From the NCBI RefSeq assembly GCF_030866785.1, contig NZ_CP133018.1, positions 2,170,001-2,234,000 of the forward strand: a stretch of DNA of 64,000 bases, written 5' to 3'. Under the pieces are notes generated by a model, which saw only the letters and a program-made list of their open reading frames with translations, was not told the DNA's origin and made no database searches. The DNA is from Agromyces protaetiae (lineage in GTDB: Bacteria; Actinomycetota; Actinomycetes; Actinomycetales; Microbacteriaceae). Below are positions 36,079 to 45,394 of the stretch, one piece after another (the stretch's first letter is position 1; every line of letters starts with the position of its first letter). The position numbers and the translations under genes were made by a program.

Positions 36079-37293
36079 TCATCGCTCGTCTGTTGTCGGT
36101 ACCGCGTCGGCGACGCGCCGGCGCATCGCGAGTGCGGCCCCGACCGTTGCCAGGAGGACGAGCGCGGTGAAGACGACGAGTACCGGCACGAGCGGTGCGA
36201 CGACGAGGGCGGCGCCGAGCCCGAGCACCGGGAAGGCGACGCCAGAGTAGGCGATGAGGAAGAGCAGGGCGAGGGTCTCGCCGCGGCGCTGTGGGTCCGC
36301 GACGGTGGCGGCCGTCGCGACGGCAGACTTGAAGAGGACGCCGACGCCGAGACCCGCGATCACGCCGCCTGCGATGAAGACGGCGAGCAGCGAGGCCACC
36401 GCACCGATCGCGACACCGACGAGTCCCGCGCCGCAGGCGATCGCAGCGAGCATCAATTGGGTCCGCAGGGCGATCGACCCGAGGGCGAGCTGGCCGAACG
36501 CCGACGCGCCGAAGATGGCGAACGTCACGGCACCGGCGACGAGGTGATCACCCTCGTCGAACGTCTCGACGAGGAACGTCGGCGTGAGCGACGAGAGCAG
36601 ACCGAAGACCGCGAACCCGGCGAACGCACCGAACGCCGCGGGCCGGAACACCGCTCGCGCGGCCGGCGCGATCGAGAGCCGCTGCGGACGGTAGGCGACC
36701 CGCGTCTCCGGCCTCGGCACCGTCTCGGGCACGAGCATGAATGCGAGCGCGATCGCGAGCAGGAGGACAAGGAACACGAGATGCGGCAGCACGAGCGGAG
36801 CAGGCAGCGTCTCGGCGAAGAGCCCGCCGACGAGCGGGCCCAGCGCGAGCCCGCCGAGGTTCGCGGCGCTCGCGATCGAGGCGGCGAAGACCGGCGACTC
36901 CCCCGGCCTGGCCGCCGCGCGAAGCTCACCGAGGTACGCGGTCGCGGTCGCCGTGAACAGGCCGATGCTCGCGCCGTTCACCAGGCGCGCGGCGATGAGC
37001 CCGGCGACCTCCTGCTGCCAGATGAGGAACATCGCCGCCGAGCCTGCGGCGACCAGGGTCGCGATCACCAGCACCTTCCGCCGGCCGACCCGGTCGCTCA
37101 CATGCCCGGCCAGCACCAGCGCGACCATGACTCCGAGCGCGTACGCCGCGAAGATCACGGTGATCACGGAGACCGGGAACCGGTCGGCGCGCTCGTAGAG
37201 CGGATAGAGCGGCGTCGGCACCGTCGAGTACGACATGAACAGCAGAAATCCGGCCGCGACGACCCAGAACCCGCGTGCGTGACCGATGCTCAC
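36079..37293 (-). CDS. Major facilitator superfamily transporter
   Basis: 404-aa membrane protein with about twelve helices. The MFS signature between helices 2 and 3 is clear: GHVSDRVGRRKVLV near residues 63-76. The N terminus FWVVAAGFLLFMSYSTVPTPLY is helix 1. The layout is that of proton-driven drug/sugar exporters (AraJ/DHA1-like); substrate unknown. GTG 37293 is supported by CAGAAT ending 6 bases upstream (leaderless). The upstream part of the open frame overlaps glnE and is not used. It follows glnE on the same strand but has its own promoter. Confidence 0.88.
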   Translation of the reverse strand: MSIGHARGFWVVAAGFLLFMSYSTVPTPLYPLYERADRFPVSVITVIFAAYALGVMVALVLAGHVSDRVGRRKVLVIATLVAAGSAAMFLIWQQEVAGLIAARLVNGASIGLFTATATAYLGELRAAARPGESPVFAASIASAANLGGLALGPLVGGLFAETLPAPLVLPHLVFLVLLLAIALAFMLVPETVPRPETRVAYRPQRLSIAPAARAVFRPAAFGAFAGFAVFGLLSSLTPTFLVETFDEGDHLVAGAVTFAIFGASAFGQLALGSIALRTQLMLAAIACGAGLVGVAIGAVASLLAVFIAGGVIAGLGVGVLFKSAVATAATVADPQRRGETLALLFLIAYSGVAFPVLGLGAALVVAPLVPVLVVFTALVLLATVGAALAMRRRVADAVPTTDER

Positions 37294-37375
37294 GCGCTCA
37301 TTCTGCCGGTCGGCGGCTCCGGACCGCACGCATCTGCCGCGTCGGATGCCGCGTGGGATGTCGCGAACGGATGCC

Positions 37376-40300
37376 TCAGCGACTCGGCTCGCGGCGCGGC
37401 TCGACGCCGTAGAACCCGCGTTCGAAGACCGCGCGCGCCCGGCGCGTCGCCGCGAGGTAGTCCTCCTCGAGCTGGCTCGCGGAGCCCGGCGGGTAGCCCA
37501 TGATGCGCGCGACGCCCTCGAGCGAGGGCCGGTCGACGGGCAGCACGTCGGTCGTCTTGTCCAGCCAGAGCGTGAGCGCCGAACGGGCGCGTGAGGCGAG
37601 GATCCAGGCGGCGCGCAGCGTCTCCGCATCCTCGGCGGCCACCAGGTCGGCCGTGACGGCCTGCGTCAGCGCATCGAGCGTCGACGTCGTGCGGAGCGCC
37701 GGCACCTTCGCCGCATGCTCCAGTTGCACGAGCTGGATGTACCACTCGACGTCGGAGAGGGAGCCGCGCCCGAGCTTCAGGTGGCGGGCCGGATCGGCGC
37801 CCTGCGGCAGCCGCTCGTTCTCCACGCGCGCCTTGATGCGCTTGACCTCGCGCACGTCGCGCTCGGAGATCGCTTCGGGGTATCGCACCGTGTCGGCGAG
37901 TTCCGTGAAGTCCGCGATGAGCGAGGCATCCCCCGCGACGCCCCTGGCACGCAGCAGGGCCTGCGCCTCCCAGGTGAGCGACCAGCGCGCGTAGTACGCC
38001 CGGTACGCCTCGAGCGAGCGCACGATCACGCCGTTCCGCCCCTCTGGCCGGAGGCCGGCGTCGAGATCGAACGGCAGCCGAGCGTCCTCGGTGAGGCGCA
38101 CCAGTTCCGCGACGATGCGCTGCGCGCGCGGGTGCGCCGTCTCAGCCGCATCGCCCACGGCGCGGTAGACGTACATGATGTCCGCGTCCGAGCCGATGCC
38201 GAGCTCCCGCCCACCGAAGCGGCCCATGCCGATCACGGCGAACTCGAGGCCGTCGGACTCGATGCCGTCGGGGCCGGGTCGGCGGATCGCCTCGACGACC
38301 CCCGCGATGTGGTTCTCGGCCACGTCGCTCAACCCGTGCCCGAGCTCCTCGATCGTGCACACATCGAGGATGCCGGCCAGCGCGAGCCGCAGCACCTCGC
38401 GGCGTCGCATGGCGCGCAGCACATTCGCCGCGGCATCCGCCGTCGCATGCCGTGCGAGCACCGCACGCGTCTCGTCGCGCAGCGACGCGAGACTCCGCGG
38501 TCGCAGCTCGTCGAGGTCCTCGAGCCAGGCGACCGCCTCGGGTGTGCGCTCGAGCAGCTCACCGACGAAGCGTGACCCGGCGAGCACCCGGGTGAGGCGC
38601 ATCGCGGCATCGGACGAGTCGCGCAACAGTCGCAGGTACCAGTGCGTGCCGCCGAGCGTGTCGCTCAATCGCCGGAACGCCAGCAGCCCGTAGTCCGGAT
38701 CGGCCCCCTCGGCGAACCACGACATGAGCACGGGCATGAGGTGCCGCTGGATGGTCGCCCGCCGCGAGACGCCCGCCGTGAGCGCACCGATGTGGGCGAG
38801 CGCGCCGCGCGCGTCACGGAACCCGATCGCGGCGAGTCGCGCCTCGGCCCGCACACTCGTGAGCTCGAGCCCGCCCGCGGGCAGCCCGGCGACCGCCGAG
38901 AGCAGCGGGCGGTAGAACAGTCGCTCGTGCAGGCCGCGCACGCGCTGGCGCGTCGCCTGCCAGGTCGCGGTGAGCTCGCCCGCATTGCGCCCCAGCCCGG
39001 AGGCGCGAGCGAGGACCCGCAGCTCCTGGTCGGACGTCGGCATGAGATGCGTCCGGCGGAGCCGCGACAGCTGGATGCGATGTTCGAGCACCCGGAGCAT
39101 CCGGTAGTCGAGCGCGAACTCGGAGGCCTCCTCGCGCCCGACGTACCCTTCGGCCGCGAGTGCCGCGAGCGCCGGCAGCGTGCCCGGCTGCCGGATCGAG
39201 TCATCGGATGCTCCGTGCACGAGCTGCAGCAGCTGCACCGTGAACTCGATATCACGAAGCCCGCCCGGACCGAGCTTCAGCTGCACGTCGACCTCGTCCG
39301 CCGGGATGTGGGCGGTGACGCGCTCACGCATGCGTTGCACCGACTCGACGAAGCCGTCCTGGGATGAGCTCCCCCACACCTTCGGCCCGACCGCCGCGAG
39401 GTACCTCCCGCCGAGCTCGCGATCGCCCGCGAGCGGGCGGGCCTTGAGCAACGCCTGGAACTCCCAGCCCTTCGCCCACCGGTCGTAGTACTGCACATGG
39501 GACTCGAGCGTGCGCACCAGCGCACCATCCTTGCCCTCGGGGCGCAGGTTCGGGTCGACCTCCCAGAGCGGCGGTTCCACGCCGGCCTCGCCGATGATGC
39601 GCTGGGCGAGCATGGCGAGCCGGGTCGCGATCTCGATCGCGCGCCCCGTGGCGACGACCTCGTCGTCGGCCGATTCCCCCACGTAGATGACGTCGACGTC
39701 GCTCACGTAGTTCAGCTCGCGCGCGCCGGCCTTGCCCATGCCGATGACCGCGAGGCGTGTCGCTTCGACCTCGGCCACCGGGTACTTACCCGGCGCCGCA
39801 GGCTCGCCCGGACGTCTCCCGATCTCGGCGCGTGCGAGCTCGAGCGCCGCGTCGAGCGCCGCGCCCGCGAGATCGGCGAGCCCCTCGGCGATCGTGTCGA
39901 CGGCCTCGACCGCGCTCGGCCTCGTGAGATCCCAGACCGCAATGCGCGCAAGCAGGCGCCGATACCGCGTGCGAAGGGCCCTGGTCGCCCGGTCGAGGTC
40001 GACCCCGTCGCTGTTCGCCTCGGCGACCGCCTCGATGAGCCGTGCCGTCGCGGACGGCTGATGTTCGGGTGCGCGCGGCTCCTCGGCGAGCAGCACCAGC
40101 TCGCTCGGGTGCCGTTCGAAGAACTCCGCCAGGCCACGTGACGCGCCCGTGACCCGCGCGAGCCGCTCTGCGGCGCGCGGATCGTCGAGGAGACGGTCGA
40201 CCGCCTCGGGTGCACGTTCGCGCAACCGCATGGTGGCCGCGACGGCGGCGTCTGGATCGGCCGCGACCGCGAAGACCGTGATCAGAGTGTCGGGCGCGAC

Positions 40301-40402
40301 CCCGCTCGTCTCCGCAAGCTCACCGAGTGCGGCCGAGGCTCGATCGAGGTCGTCGAATCCGGCGCGCGCCAGCGCGCCGAGCAGGCTCGTGCGACGAGAC
40401 AT
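37376..40402 (-). CDS. glnE: Bifunctional glutamine synthetase adenylyltransferase/deadenylase
   Basis: Controls glutamine synthetase by adding or removing AMP on its conserved tyrosine (1008 aa). Two nucleotidyltransferase halves are visible: the deadenylase half with GMGKAGARELNYVSDVDVIYV near residue 225 and the adenylylase half with GMGRFGGRELGIGSDADIMYV near residue 725. Each carries the G-S-D-x-D metal site and is followed by DLRPEGK/LRPEGR motifs and a helical GlnD-like domain. ATG 40402 starts 12 bases after the glnA2 stop, so they are co-transcribed. The likely substrate is GlnA1 (Tyr402), encoded 12 kb away. Confidence 0.97.
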   Translation of the reverse strand: MSRRTSLLGALARAGFDDLDRASAALGELAETSGVAPDTLITVFAVAADPDAAVAATMRLRERAPEAVDRLLDDPRAAERLARVTGASRGLAEFFERHPSELVLLAEEPRAPEHQPSATARLIEAVAEANSDGVDLDRATRALRTRYRRLLARIAVWDLTRPSAVEAVDTIAEGLADLAGAALDAALELARAEIGRRPGEPAAPGKYPVAEVEATRLAVIGMGKAGARELNYVSDVDVIYVGESADDEVVATGRAIEIATRLAMLAQRIIGEAGVEPPLWEVDPNLRPEGKDGALVRTLESHVQYYDRWAKGWEFQALLKARPLAGDRELGGRYLAAVGPKVWGSSSQDGFVESVQRMRERVTAHIPADEVDVQLKLGPGGLRDIEFTVQLLQLVHGASDDSIRQPGTLPALAALAAEGYVGREEASEFALDYRMLRVLEHRIQLSRLRRTHLMPTSDQELRVLARASGLGRNAGELTATWQATRQRVRGLHERLFYRPLLSAVAGLPAGGLELTSVRAEARLAAIGFRDARGALAHIGALTAGVSRRATIQRHLMPVLMSWFAEGADPDYGLLAFRRLSDTLGGTHWYLRLLRDSSDAAMRLTRVLAGSRFVGELLERTPEAVAWLEDLDELRPRSLASLRDETRAVLARHATADAAANVLRAMRRREVLRLALAGILDVCTIEELGHGLSDVAENHIAGVVEAIRRPGPDGIESDGLEFAVIGMGRFGGRELGIGSDADIMYVYRAVGDAAETAHPRAQRIVAELVRLTEDARLPFDLDAGLRPEGRNGVIVRSLEAYRAYYARWSLTWEAQALLRARGVAGDASLIADFTELADTVRYPEAISERDVREVKRIKARVENERLPQGADPARHLKLGRGSLSDVEWYIQLVQLEHAAKVPALRTTSTLDALTQAVTADLVAAEDAETLRAAWILASRARSALTLWLDKTTDVLPVDRPSLEGVARIMGYPPGSASQLEEDYLAATRRARAVFERGFYGVEPRREPSR

Positions 40403-40414
40403 CCGGCTGCTCGT

Positions 40415-41752
40415 CTAGAGGATCTCGAGGTTCCGCTGCAGCTCGAAGGGCGTGACCTGCGCGCGGTAGTCGCGCCATTCGGCGCGCTTGTTCGCGAGGA
40501 CGAAGCTGAACACCTCTTCGCCGAGCGTCTCGGCCACGAGCTCCGACTCCTCCATGAACTCGATCGCGTGATCGAGGCTCGCGGGCAGCGGGTCGTAGCC
40601 GAGCGCGCGCCGCTCGCTGTCGCTCAGCGTCCAGACGTTGTCCTCGGCCTCGGGCGGAAGCTCATAGCCTTCCTCGATGCCCTTGAGTCCCGCGGCGAGC
40701 AGCAGCGAGTATGCGAGGTACGGGTTCGCGGCCGAGTCGATCGCGCGGTACTCCACGCGCGCACTCTGGCCCTTGTTCGGCTTATAGAGCGGCACGCGCA
40801 CGAGCGCCGACCGGTTGTTGTGCCCCCAGCAGACGAAGCTGGGTGCCTCGTCGCCGCCCCAGATGCGCTTGTACGAGTTCACGAACTGGTTCGTGACCGC
40901 CGAGATCTCGCGCGAATGCCGCAGCAGACCCGCAATGAACTGTCGGCCGATCTTCGACAGCTGGTACTGCGCGCCCGCCTCGTAGAACGCGTTGGCGTCG
41001 CCCTCGAACAGGGAGAGGTGCGTGTGCATGCCACTGCCCGGATAGTCGGAGAACGGCTTCGGCATGAACGTCGCGTACACGCCCTGCTCGATCGCCACCT
41101 CTTTGACGACCGTGCGGAACGTCATGATGTTGTCGGCCGTCGTGAGCGCGTCGGCGTACCGGAGGTCGATCTCGTTCTGGCCGGGACCGGCCTCATGGTG
41201 GCTGAACTCGACGGAGATGCCGAGGTCTTCGAGCATCCGCACCGAGCGGCGGCGGAAGTCGTGAGCGGTGCCGCCCGGGACATTGTCGAAGTACCCAGCT
41301 GAGTCGACGGGCGCCGGCCCCTCGGACCCGTACTTCGACGACTTGAGCAGGTAGAACTCGATCTCGGGGTGCGTGTAGAAGGTGAAGCCGCGGTCGGCTG
41401 CGCGCGCGAGGGTGCGCTTCAGCACATTGCGCGGGTCGGAGACCGCGGGCTCGCCATCGGGCGTCGTGATGTCGCAGAACATGCGCCCGGTGGGGTCGAT
41501 CTCGCCGCGCCACGGCAACGTCTGGAACGTCGTCGGGTCGGGGTACGCCAGCAGGTCGGACTCATAGGTGCGGCTCAGGCCCTCGATCGCCGAACCGTCG
41601 AAACCGATGCCCTCGTTGAATGCGCCCTCGACCTCGGCGGGCGCGATCGCGACGGATTTCAGCGTGCCCACGACGTCGGTGAACCAGAGCCTGACGAACT
41701 TGACCCCTCGCTCCTCGATGGTCCGGAGCACGAAGTCCCGCTGCTTGTCCAT
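40415..41752 (-). CDS. glnA2: Second glutamine synthetase type I (GlnA2)
   Basis: Glutamine synthetase paralog (445 aa), shorter than GlnA1 and of the type usually called GlnA2 in actinobacteria. Motifs: [10 protein letters not shown] near residue 52; [15 protein letters not shown] near residue 190; [19 protein letters not shown] near residue 232; [18 protein letters not shown] near residue 335. ATG 41752 is preferred because AGGAAGG has proper spacing to it and not to the GTG 6 bases earlier. A TACGCT -10 lies about 25 bases upstream; no GlnR box is seen, unlike glnA. It is the first gene of the glnA2-glnE operon. Confidence 0.95.
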   Translation of the reverse strand: MDKQRDFVLRTIEERGVKFVRLWFTDVVGTLKSVAIAPAEVEGAFNEGIGFDGSAIEGLSRTYESDLLAYPDPTTFQTLPWRGEIDPTGRMFCDITTPDGEPAVSDPRNVLKRTLARAADRGFTFYTHPEIEFYLLKSSKYGSEGPAPVDSAGYFDNVPGGTAHDFRRRSVRMLEDLGISVEFSHHEAGPGQNEIDLRYADALTTADNIMTFRTVVKEVAIEQGVYATFMPKPFSDYPGSGMHTHLSLFEGDANAFYEAGAQYQLSKIGRQFIAGLLRHSREISAVTNQFVNSYKRIWGGDEAPSFVCWGHNNRSALVRVPLYKPNKGQSARVEYRAIDSAANPYLAYSLLLAAGLKGIEEGYELPPEAEDNVWTLSDSERRALGYDPLPASLDHAIEFMEESELVAETLGEEVFSFVLANKRAEWRDYRAQVTPFELQRNLEIL

Positions 41753-41898
41753 GCACACCCTTCCTCGCTCGTTTCAGCGTACTGGCTCGCGGGCGCCGGA
41801 CCGCACCGCGCAGCGCCGCGACACGGCGTCACCCGCCCCCGCCTGGAGGGTGGCCGCGGGCGGGCGGGCGGTGTTCGGCCGTGTGCGAGACTGTGGCC

Positions 41899-42792
41899 AT
41901 GCCTCCTGAGTCCAACCCCGTCAACGCCGACGCGACCGCTCCGCACGCGGGTGAGCAGACCCCGTACGGCGGCGCTGCGGCGAAGGTCGCCGGTCCGAAG
42001 CGGGTCCGTACGCGGCACTTCCAGAACGCCAAACGCGAGGGCATCAAGATCACGGGGCTCACGAGCTACGACCAGCTCACGGCGCGCATCTTCGACGAGG
42101 CGGGCATCGACTTCCTGCTGGTCGGCGACTCGGCCGGCAACACCGTGCTCGGCTACGACACGACGCTGCCGGTCACCATCGACGAGCTGATCCCGCTGAC
42201 CCGCGCGGTCGCGGGCGCCGTGACCCGCGCCTTCGTCGTCGCGGATATGCCGTTCGGGTCATACGAGAACGGGCCGGAGGAGGCGCTGCACACCGCGATC
42301 CGCTTCATGAAGGAGACCGGCGCGCATGCGGTCAAGCTCGAGGGCGGCGAACGCAGCCGCAAGCAGATCCATCGCATCGTGCAGGCCGGCATCCCCGTCA
42401 TGGGCCACGTCGGCTACACACCGCAGAGCGAGCACGGGCTCGGCGGCCACCTGATCCAGGGTCGCGGCGAAGGCCTCGACCAGTTGCTCGCCGACGCGAT
42501 CGCGGTCCAAGAGGCGGGCGCGTTCGCGGTCGTCCTCGAGATGGTGCCGGCGGATGCCGCGAGGCAGGTCACCGAGCGCCTGTCCATCCCCACGATCAGT
42601 GTCGGGGCCGGCCCGCACACCGACGGGCAGCTCCTCGTCTGGACCGACTGGGCGGGGCTCACGACCGGACGCATCCCGAAGTTCGTCAAGCAGTACGCCG
42701 ACCTCGCGGGCATCCTGAGCGGTGCCGCCAAGGCGTGGGTCGCCGACGTCGCAGACGGCACTTATCCCGACGCCTCACACTCGTACGAGTGA
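41899..42792 (+). CDS. panB: 3-methyl-2-oxobutanoate hydroxymethyltransferase
   Basis: First enzyme of pantothenate (CoA) synthesis, adding a hydroxymethyl group from methylene-tetrahydrofolate to ketoisovalerate (297 aa). After a non-conserved N-terminal extension of about 35 residues, the barrel shows [40 protein letters not shown] with metal ligands, [17 protein letters not shown] and [17 protein letters not shown] 41899 is preferred over the GTG at 41881: GAGACT ends 6 bases before it, as at other leaderless genes here. It is divergent from glnA2. Confidence 0.95.
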   Translation: MPPESNPVNADATAPHAGEQTPYGGAAAKVAGPKRVRTRHFQNAKREGIKITGLTSYDQLTARIFDEAGIDFLLVGDSAGNTVLGYDTTLPVTIDELIPLTRAVAGAVTRAFVVADMPFGSYENGPEEALHTAIRFMKETGAHAVKLEGGERSRKQIHRIVQAGIPVMGHVGYTPQSEHGLGGHLIQGRGEGLDQLLADAIAVQEAGAFAVVLEMVPADAARQVTERLSIPTISVGAGPHTDGQLLVWTDWAGLTTGRIPKFVKQYADLAGILSGAAKAWVADVADGTYPDASHSYE

Positions 42793-42808
42793 GGCGGAGC
42801 GCCGAGCG

Positions 42809-42994
42809 CTAGTCTTCGGCGCGCTCCTCCTCGGCCCACTTCGCGCTGTTCGCGCGGAGGATCTCGAGCGCGCGCTCGGCCTCCTCGCGAGTGGCGAACG
42901 GGCCGACGCGGTCGACGGACGGCGACTCGAAGCCGTACTCCACCTCACCGGTGTGCATGTTGTACCAGTACTGGTGCTCGATATCTTCGGCCAT
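42809..42994 (-). CDS. Small SPOR-like conserved protein
   Basis: 61-aa acidic protein conserved in actinobacteria: YWYNMHTGEVEYGF, then FATREEAERALEILRANSAKWAEEE. This is the half-domain often annotated as a SPOR-like or methionine-aminopeptidase-associated protein; its role is unknown. ATG 42994 is fixed by TAGGAT ending 6 bases upstream (43006-43001). It is convergent with panB, whose stop is 14 bases away, and divergent from ppgK. Confidence 0.82.
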   Translation of the reverse strand: MAEDIEHQYWYNMHTGEVEYGFESPSVDRVGPFATREEAERALEILRANSAKWAEEERAED

Positions 42995-43053
42995 AGGCCG
43001 ATCCTATGCCCGTGACGGTACATTGGGCCGCGGGTTGCGGGCGCGTGGCGCGA

Positions 43054-43059
43054 TAGGGT
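43054..43059 (+). promoter_or_regulatory. -10 hexamer of a leaderless ppgK transcript
   Basis: TAGGGT ends exactly 6 bases before the ppgK ATG, and no Shine-Dalgarno is visible. Confidence 0.55.
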
Positions 43060-43065
43060 GACGCC

Positions 43066-43818
43066 ATGGCGACATCCCACGCGATCGGCATCGACATCGG
43101 CGGCACAGGCATCAAGGCTGCGGTCGTCGATCTTGCGACCGGTGACCTGGTCTCCGACCGGCGCAAGCTGGCGACTCCTGAGGGCGGCCGACCGGCCGAC
43201 ATCCTCAAGGCGACGCGCGAGCTCCTCGCCGAGTTCGACGATCCGGCCGGCCCGCGCCTGCCGATCGGCGTCTGCTTCCCGGCGATCGTGAAGCGCGGGC
43301 ACACGCTGTCCGCGGCGAACATCTCCGACGAGTGGATCGGCCTGCCGGCCGAGCAGATGTTCGAGCAGGAGCTCGGGCGCGACATCCACTTCATCAACGA
43401 CGCGGATGCCGCAGGCTACGCCGAGACCCGGTTCGGTGCGGCCAAGGGCGTCGACGGCCTCGTGATCCTGACGACGCTCGGCACCGGCATCGGCAGCGCA
43501 TTCCTGTACGACGGCGTGCTCATTCCGAACACCGAGCTCGGGCATCTCGAGATCGACGGCCATGACGCCGAGCGTCGCGCCGCCTATTCGGCGATGGAGC
43601 GCGAGTCGCTCTCGTGGGAGGACTGGGCCGAGCGCCTGCAGCGCTACTACTCGGTCGTCGAGTTCCTGTTCTCCCCCGACCTGTTCATCGTCGGCGGCGG
43701 CGTGTCCAAGCATCAGGAGCACTTCCTGCCGCTCCTCGACCTGAAGACGCCGATCGTCCCGGCGGTGCACCGCAACAACGCCGGGATCCTCGGGGCCGCG
43801 TCGCTCGCCTCGCGCTGA
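43066..43818 (+). CDS. ppgK: Polyphosphate glucokinase
   Basis: ROK-family sugar kinase that phosphorylates glucose with polyphosphate (and often ATP), typical of actinobacteria (250 aa). The phosphate loop IGIDIGGTGIKAAVVD is at residues 7-22, the catalytic Asp is in INDADAAGYAE near residue 107, and LTTLGTGIGSAF and the later ELGHLEIDGHDAERRAAYSA are hallmarks of the polyphosphate-using subgroup. The ATG lacks an SD and has a leaderless-type -10. Confidence 0.95.
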   Translation: MATSHAIGIDIGGTGIKAAVVDLATGDLVSDRRKLATPEGGRPADILKATRELLAEFDDPAGPRLPIGVCFPAIVKRGHTLSAANISDEWIGLPAEQMFEQELGRDIHFINDADAAGYAETRFGAAKGVDGLVILTTLGTGIGSAFLYDGVLIPNTELGHLEIDGHDAERRAAYSAMERESLSWEDWAERLQRYYSVVEFLFSPDLFIVGGGVSKHQEHFLPLLDLKTPIVPAVHRNNAGILGAASLASR

Positions 43819-43879
43819 GCCGCTCGATACGGTGGTATGCACGGCCGGTCGGCCGTGACTGACGTGTCAGGAGAACGAG

Positions 43880-43996
43880 ATGAGCAACAAGACCCCGGCG
43901 GAGGAGAAGATCCGCGAGGAGCGCGAGCACCGCGAGGCGGAGCGCGAGCGCGAGGAGCGCCAGGAAGAGGCGCGCCTCGACGACCAGGACCGCTGA
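43880..43996 (+). CDS. Small highly charged protein (38 aa)
   Basis: A short frame with a strong ribosome-binding site (AGGAGA, 6 bases upstream) encodes MSNKTPAEEKIREERE followed by alternating Arg/Glu and ends RLDDQDR. It has the look of a real small gene: very high GC at third positions, sensible RBS spacing and a location between ppgK and rnpB. The sequence would form one long charged helix. No family or function is recognised. Confidence 0.6.
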   Translation: MSNKTPAEEKIREEREHREAEREREERQEEARLDDQDR

Positions 43997-44004
43997 GCGC
44001 ACGG

Positions 44005-44098
44005 CCCCGTTGGTCGAGGCGCCCCGTCGGTCGAGGCGCACGCTGCCGCGTCGAGACCGATCTCGAGACGCTCCTTCGTCTCTCCTCGATCAACGGGG
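44005..44098. repeat. REP-like inverted repeat element
   Basis: CCCCGTTGGTCGAGG (44005-44019) is the near-perfect inverse (one mismatch) of CCTCGATCAACGGGG (44084-44098). Inside are a second copy of the GGTCGAGGCG motif (44029-44038) and GTCGAGACCGATCTCGAGACGC. This GGTCGAG...CTCGA(T/C)CAACG layout resembles a dispersed intergenic palindrome I associate with Microbacteriaceae genomes. It lies downstream of both ppgK/small ORF and rnpB and may act as terminator. Confidence 0.55.
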
Positions 44099-44121
44099 AC
44101 GGCCGCCTGGAGATGGTGCGA

Positions 44122-44500
<379 letters not shown>

Positions 44501-44536
44501 TCTCAAGGCTAGCGGACGCCGAGGCCTGCTCCCGCT

Positions 44537-44593
44537 GCGCCACTTCTGCGGGTCCGCGCCATCACTGCTGGCGCGGACCCGCAGAAGTGGCGC
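44537..44593 (-). terminator. 25-bp perfect hairpin between zinc-ribbon gene and rnpB
   Basis: A perfect 25-base stem (44537-44561 with 44569-44593) has a 7-base loop (TCACTGC). It starts 27 bases past the stop of the zinc-ribbon gene and ends shortly before the rnpB promoter, so it should isolate rnpB from upstream transcription. The stem is unusually long and perfect for a simple terminator. Confidence 0.8.
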
Positions 44594-44619
44594 GGAGCGC
44601 GCGACGACGGATGTCTCGG

Positions 44620-45357
44620 TCAGAGCCCCGACTCGTCGGTGCGCACGAGGATGCGGTCGCACTCGGGGCACTGCAGCACGTCGTCGGGCGCGGCGCGGCG
44701 CACCGCTTCGAGGTCCGACCCGGTCAGCGTCATCGTGCACCCGCCGCAGGTGCGGTGCTGCAGCAGCGCGGCGCCGACACCGCCGCCGCGTGCGCGCCGC
44801 TGCTCGTAGAAGGCCAACAGTCCTTCGGGCACGCCGCCGGCGATGACGGCGCGATCCCGCTCGGCGTGATCGCGGTCGGTCGCGAGACCCGCGGCCGCCT
44901 CGTCGCGCTCGGCCTCGAGCTTGCTCTGCGCGACGGCGATCGCCGCCCGCTCATCGTCGATGGCCGCGACGGCCGACGTCGCCTGCTCGACGCGTTCCAT
45001 GACCACGAGCTCGGCGTCCTCGAGGTCGGACAAGCGCTTGCGGAGGGAGACCAGCTCGGCCTCGAGCGCGCTGACGTCCTTCATCGACGACGTGTGCGTG
45101 AGCCGCTCACTGTCGCGCGCGATGCGCGCCTCGACCAGCGCGACGTCGGACTCGAACCTCGCCAGCTCGGCCTTGGTGTCCTCGAGCGCGCCGAACGCCT
45201 CGGCCCGCGAACGCCGGACGGCGTCGTCCTGCTTCGCGAGATCGGCGAGCGGAGCGGCCTGCGGCAACGATCCGAGCTTGTGCGCGAGCTGCGCGAGCCG
45301 GGTGTCGACGGCCTGGAGCCTGAGCAGCTCCTGCTGTTCGGTGGGAGTGGCCTTCAC
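44620..45357 (-). CDS. Coiled-coil protein with C4 zinc ribbon (CT398-like)
   Basis: 245-aa protein widespread in bacteria. Residues 10 to about 165 form a long antiparallel coiled coil rich in Ala, Glu, Leu and Arg. A C-terminal zinc ribbon follows: CGGCTMTL and later CPECDRIL, giving four Cys near residues 201-234. Homologs are annotated zf-RING_7/DUF164, with a proposed nucleic-acid or export-related role; the function is not established. The GTG start at 45357 has GGAGGA upstream. It follows the NIF3-like gene on the same strand, a pairing common in actinobacteria. Confidence 0.9.
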   Translation of the reverse strand: MKATPTEQQELLRLQAVDTRLAQLAHKLGSLPQAAPLADLAKQDDAVRRSRAEAFGALEDTKAELARFESDVALVEARIARDSERLTHTSSMKDVSALEAELVSLRKRLSDLEDAELVVMERVEQATSAVAAIDDERAAIAVAQSKLEAERDEAAAGLATDRDHAERDRAVIAGGVPEGLLAFYEQRRARGGGVGAALLQHRTCGGCTMTLTGSDLEAVRRAAPDDVLQCPECDRILVRTDESGL

Positions 45358-45394
45358 GTGGTCCTCCAGAGGATCGGGATGGTCGGGTGCGCCG

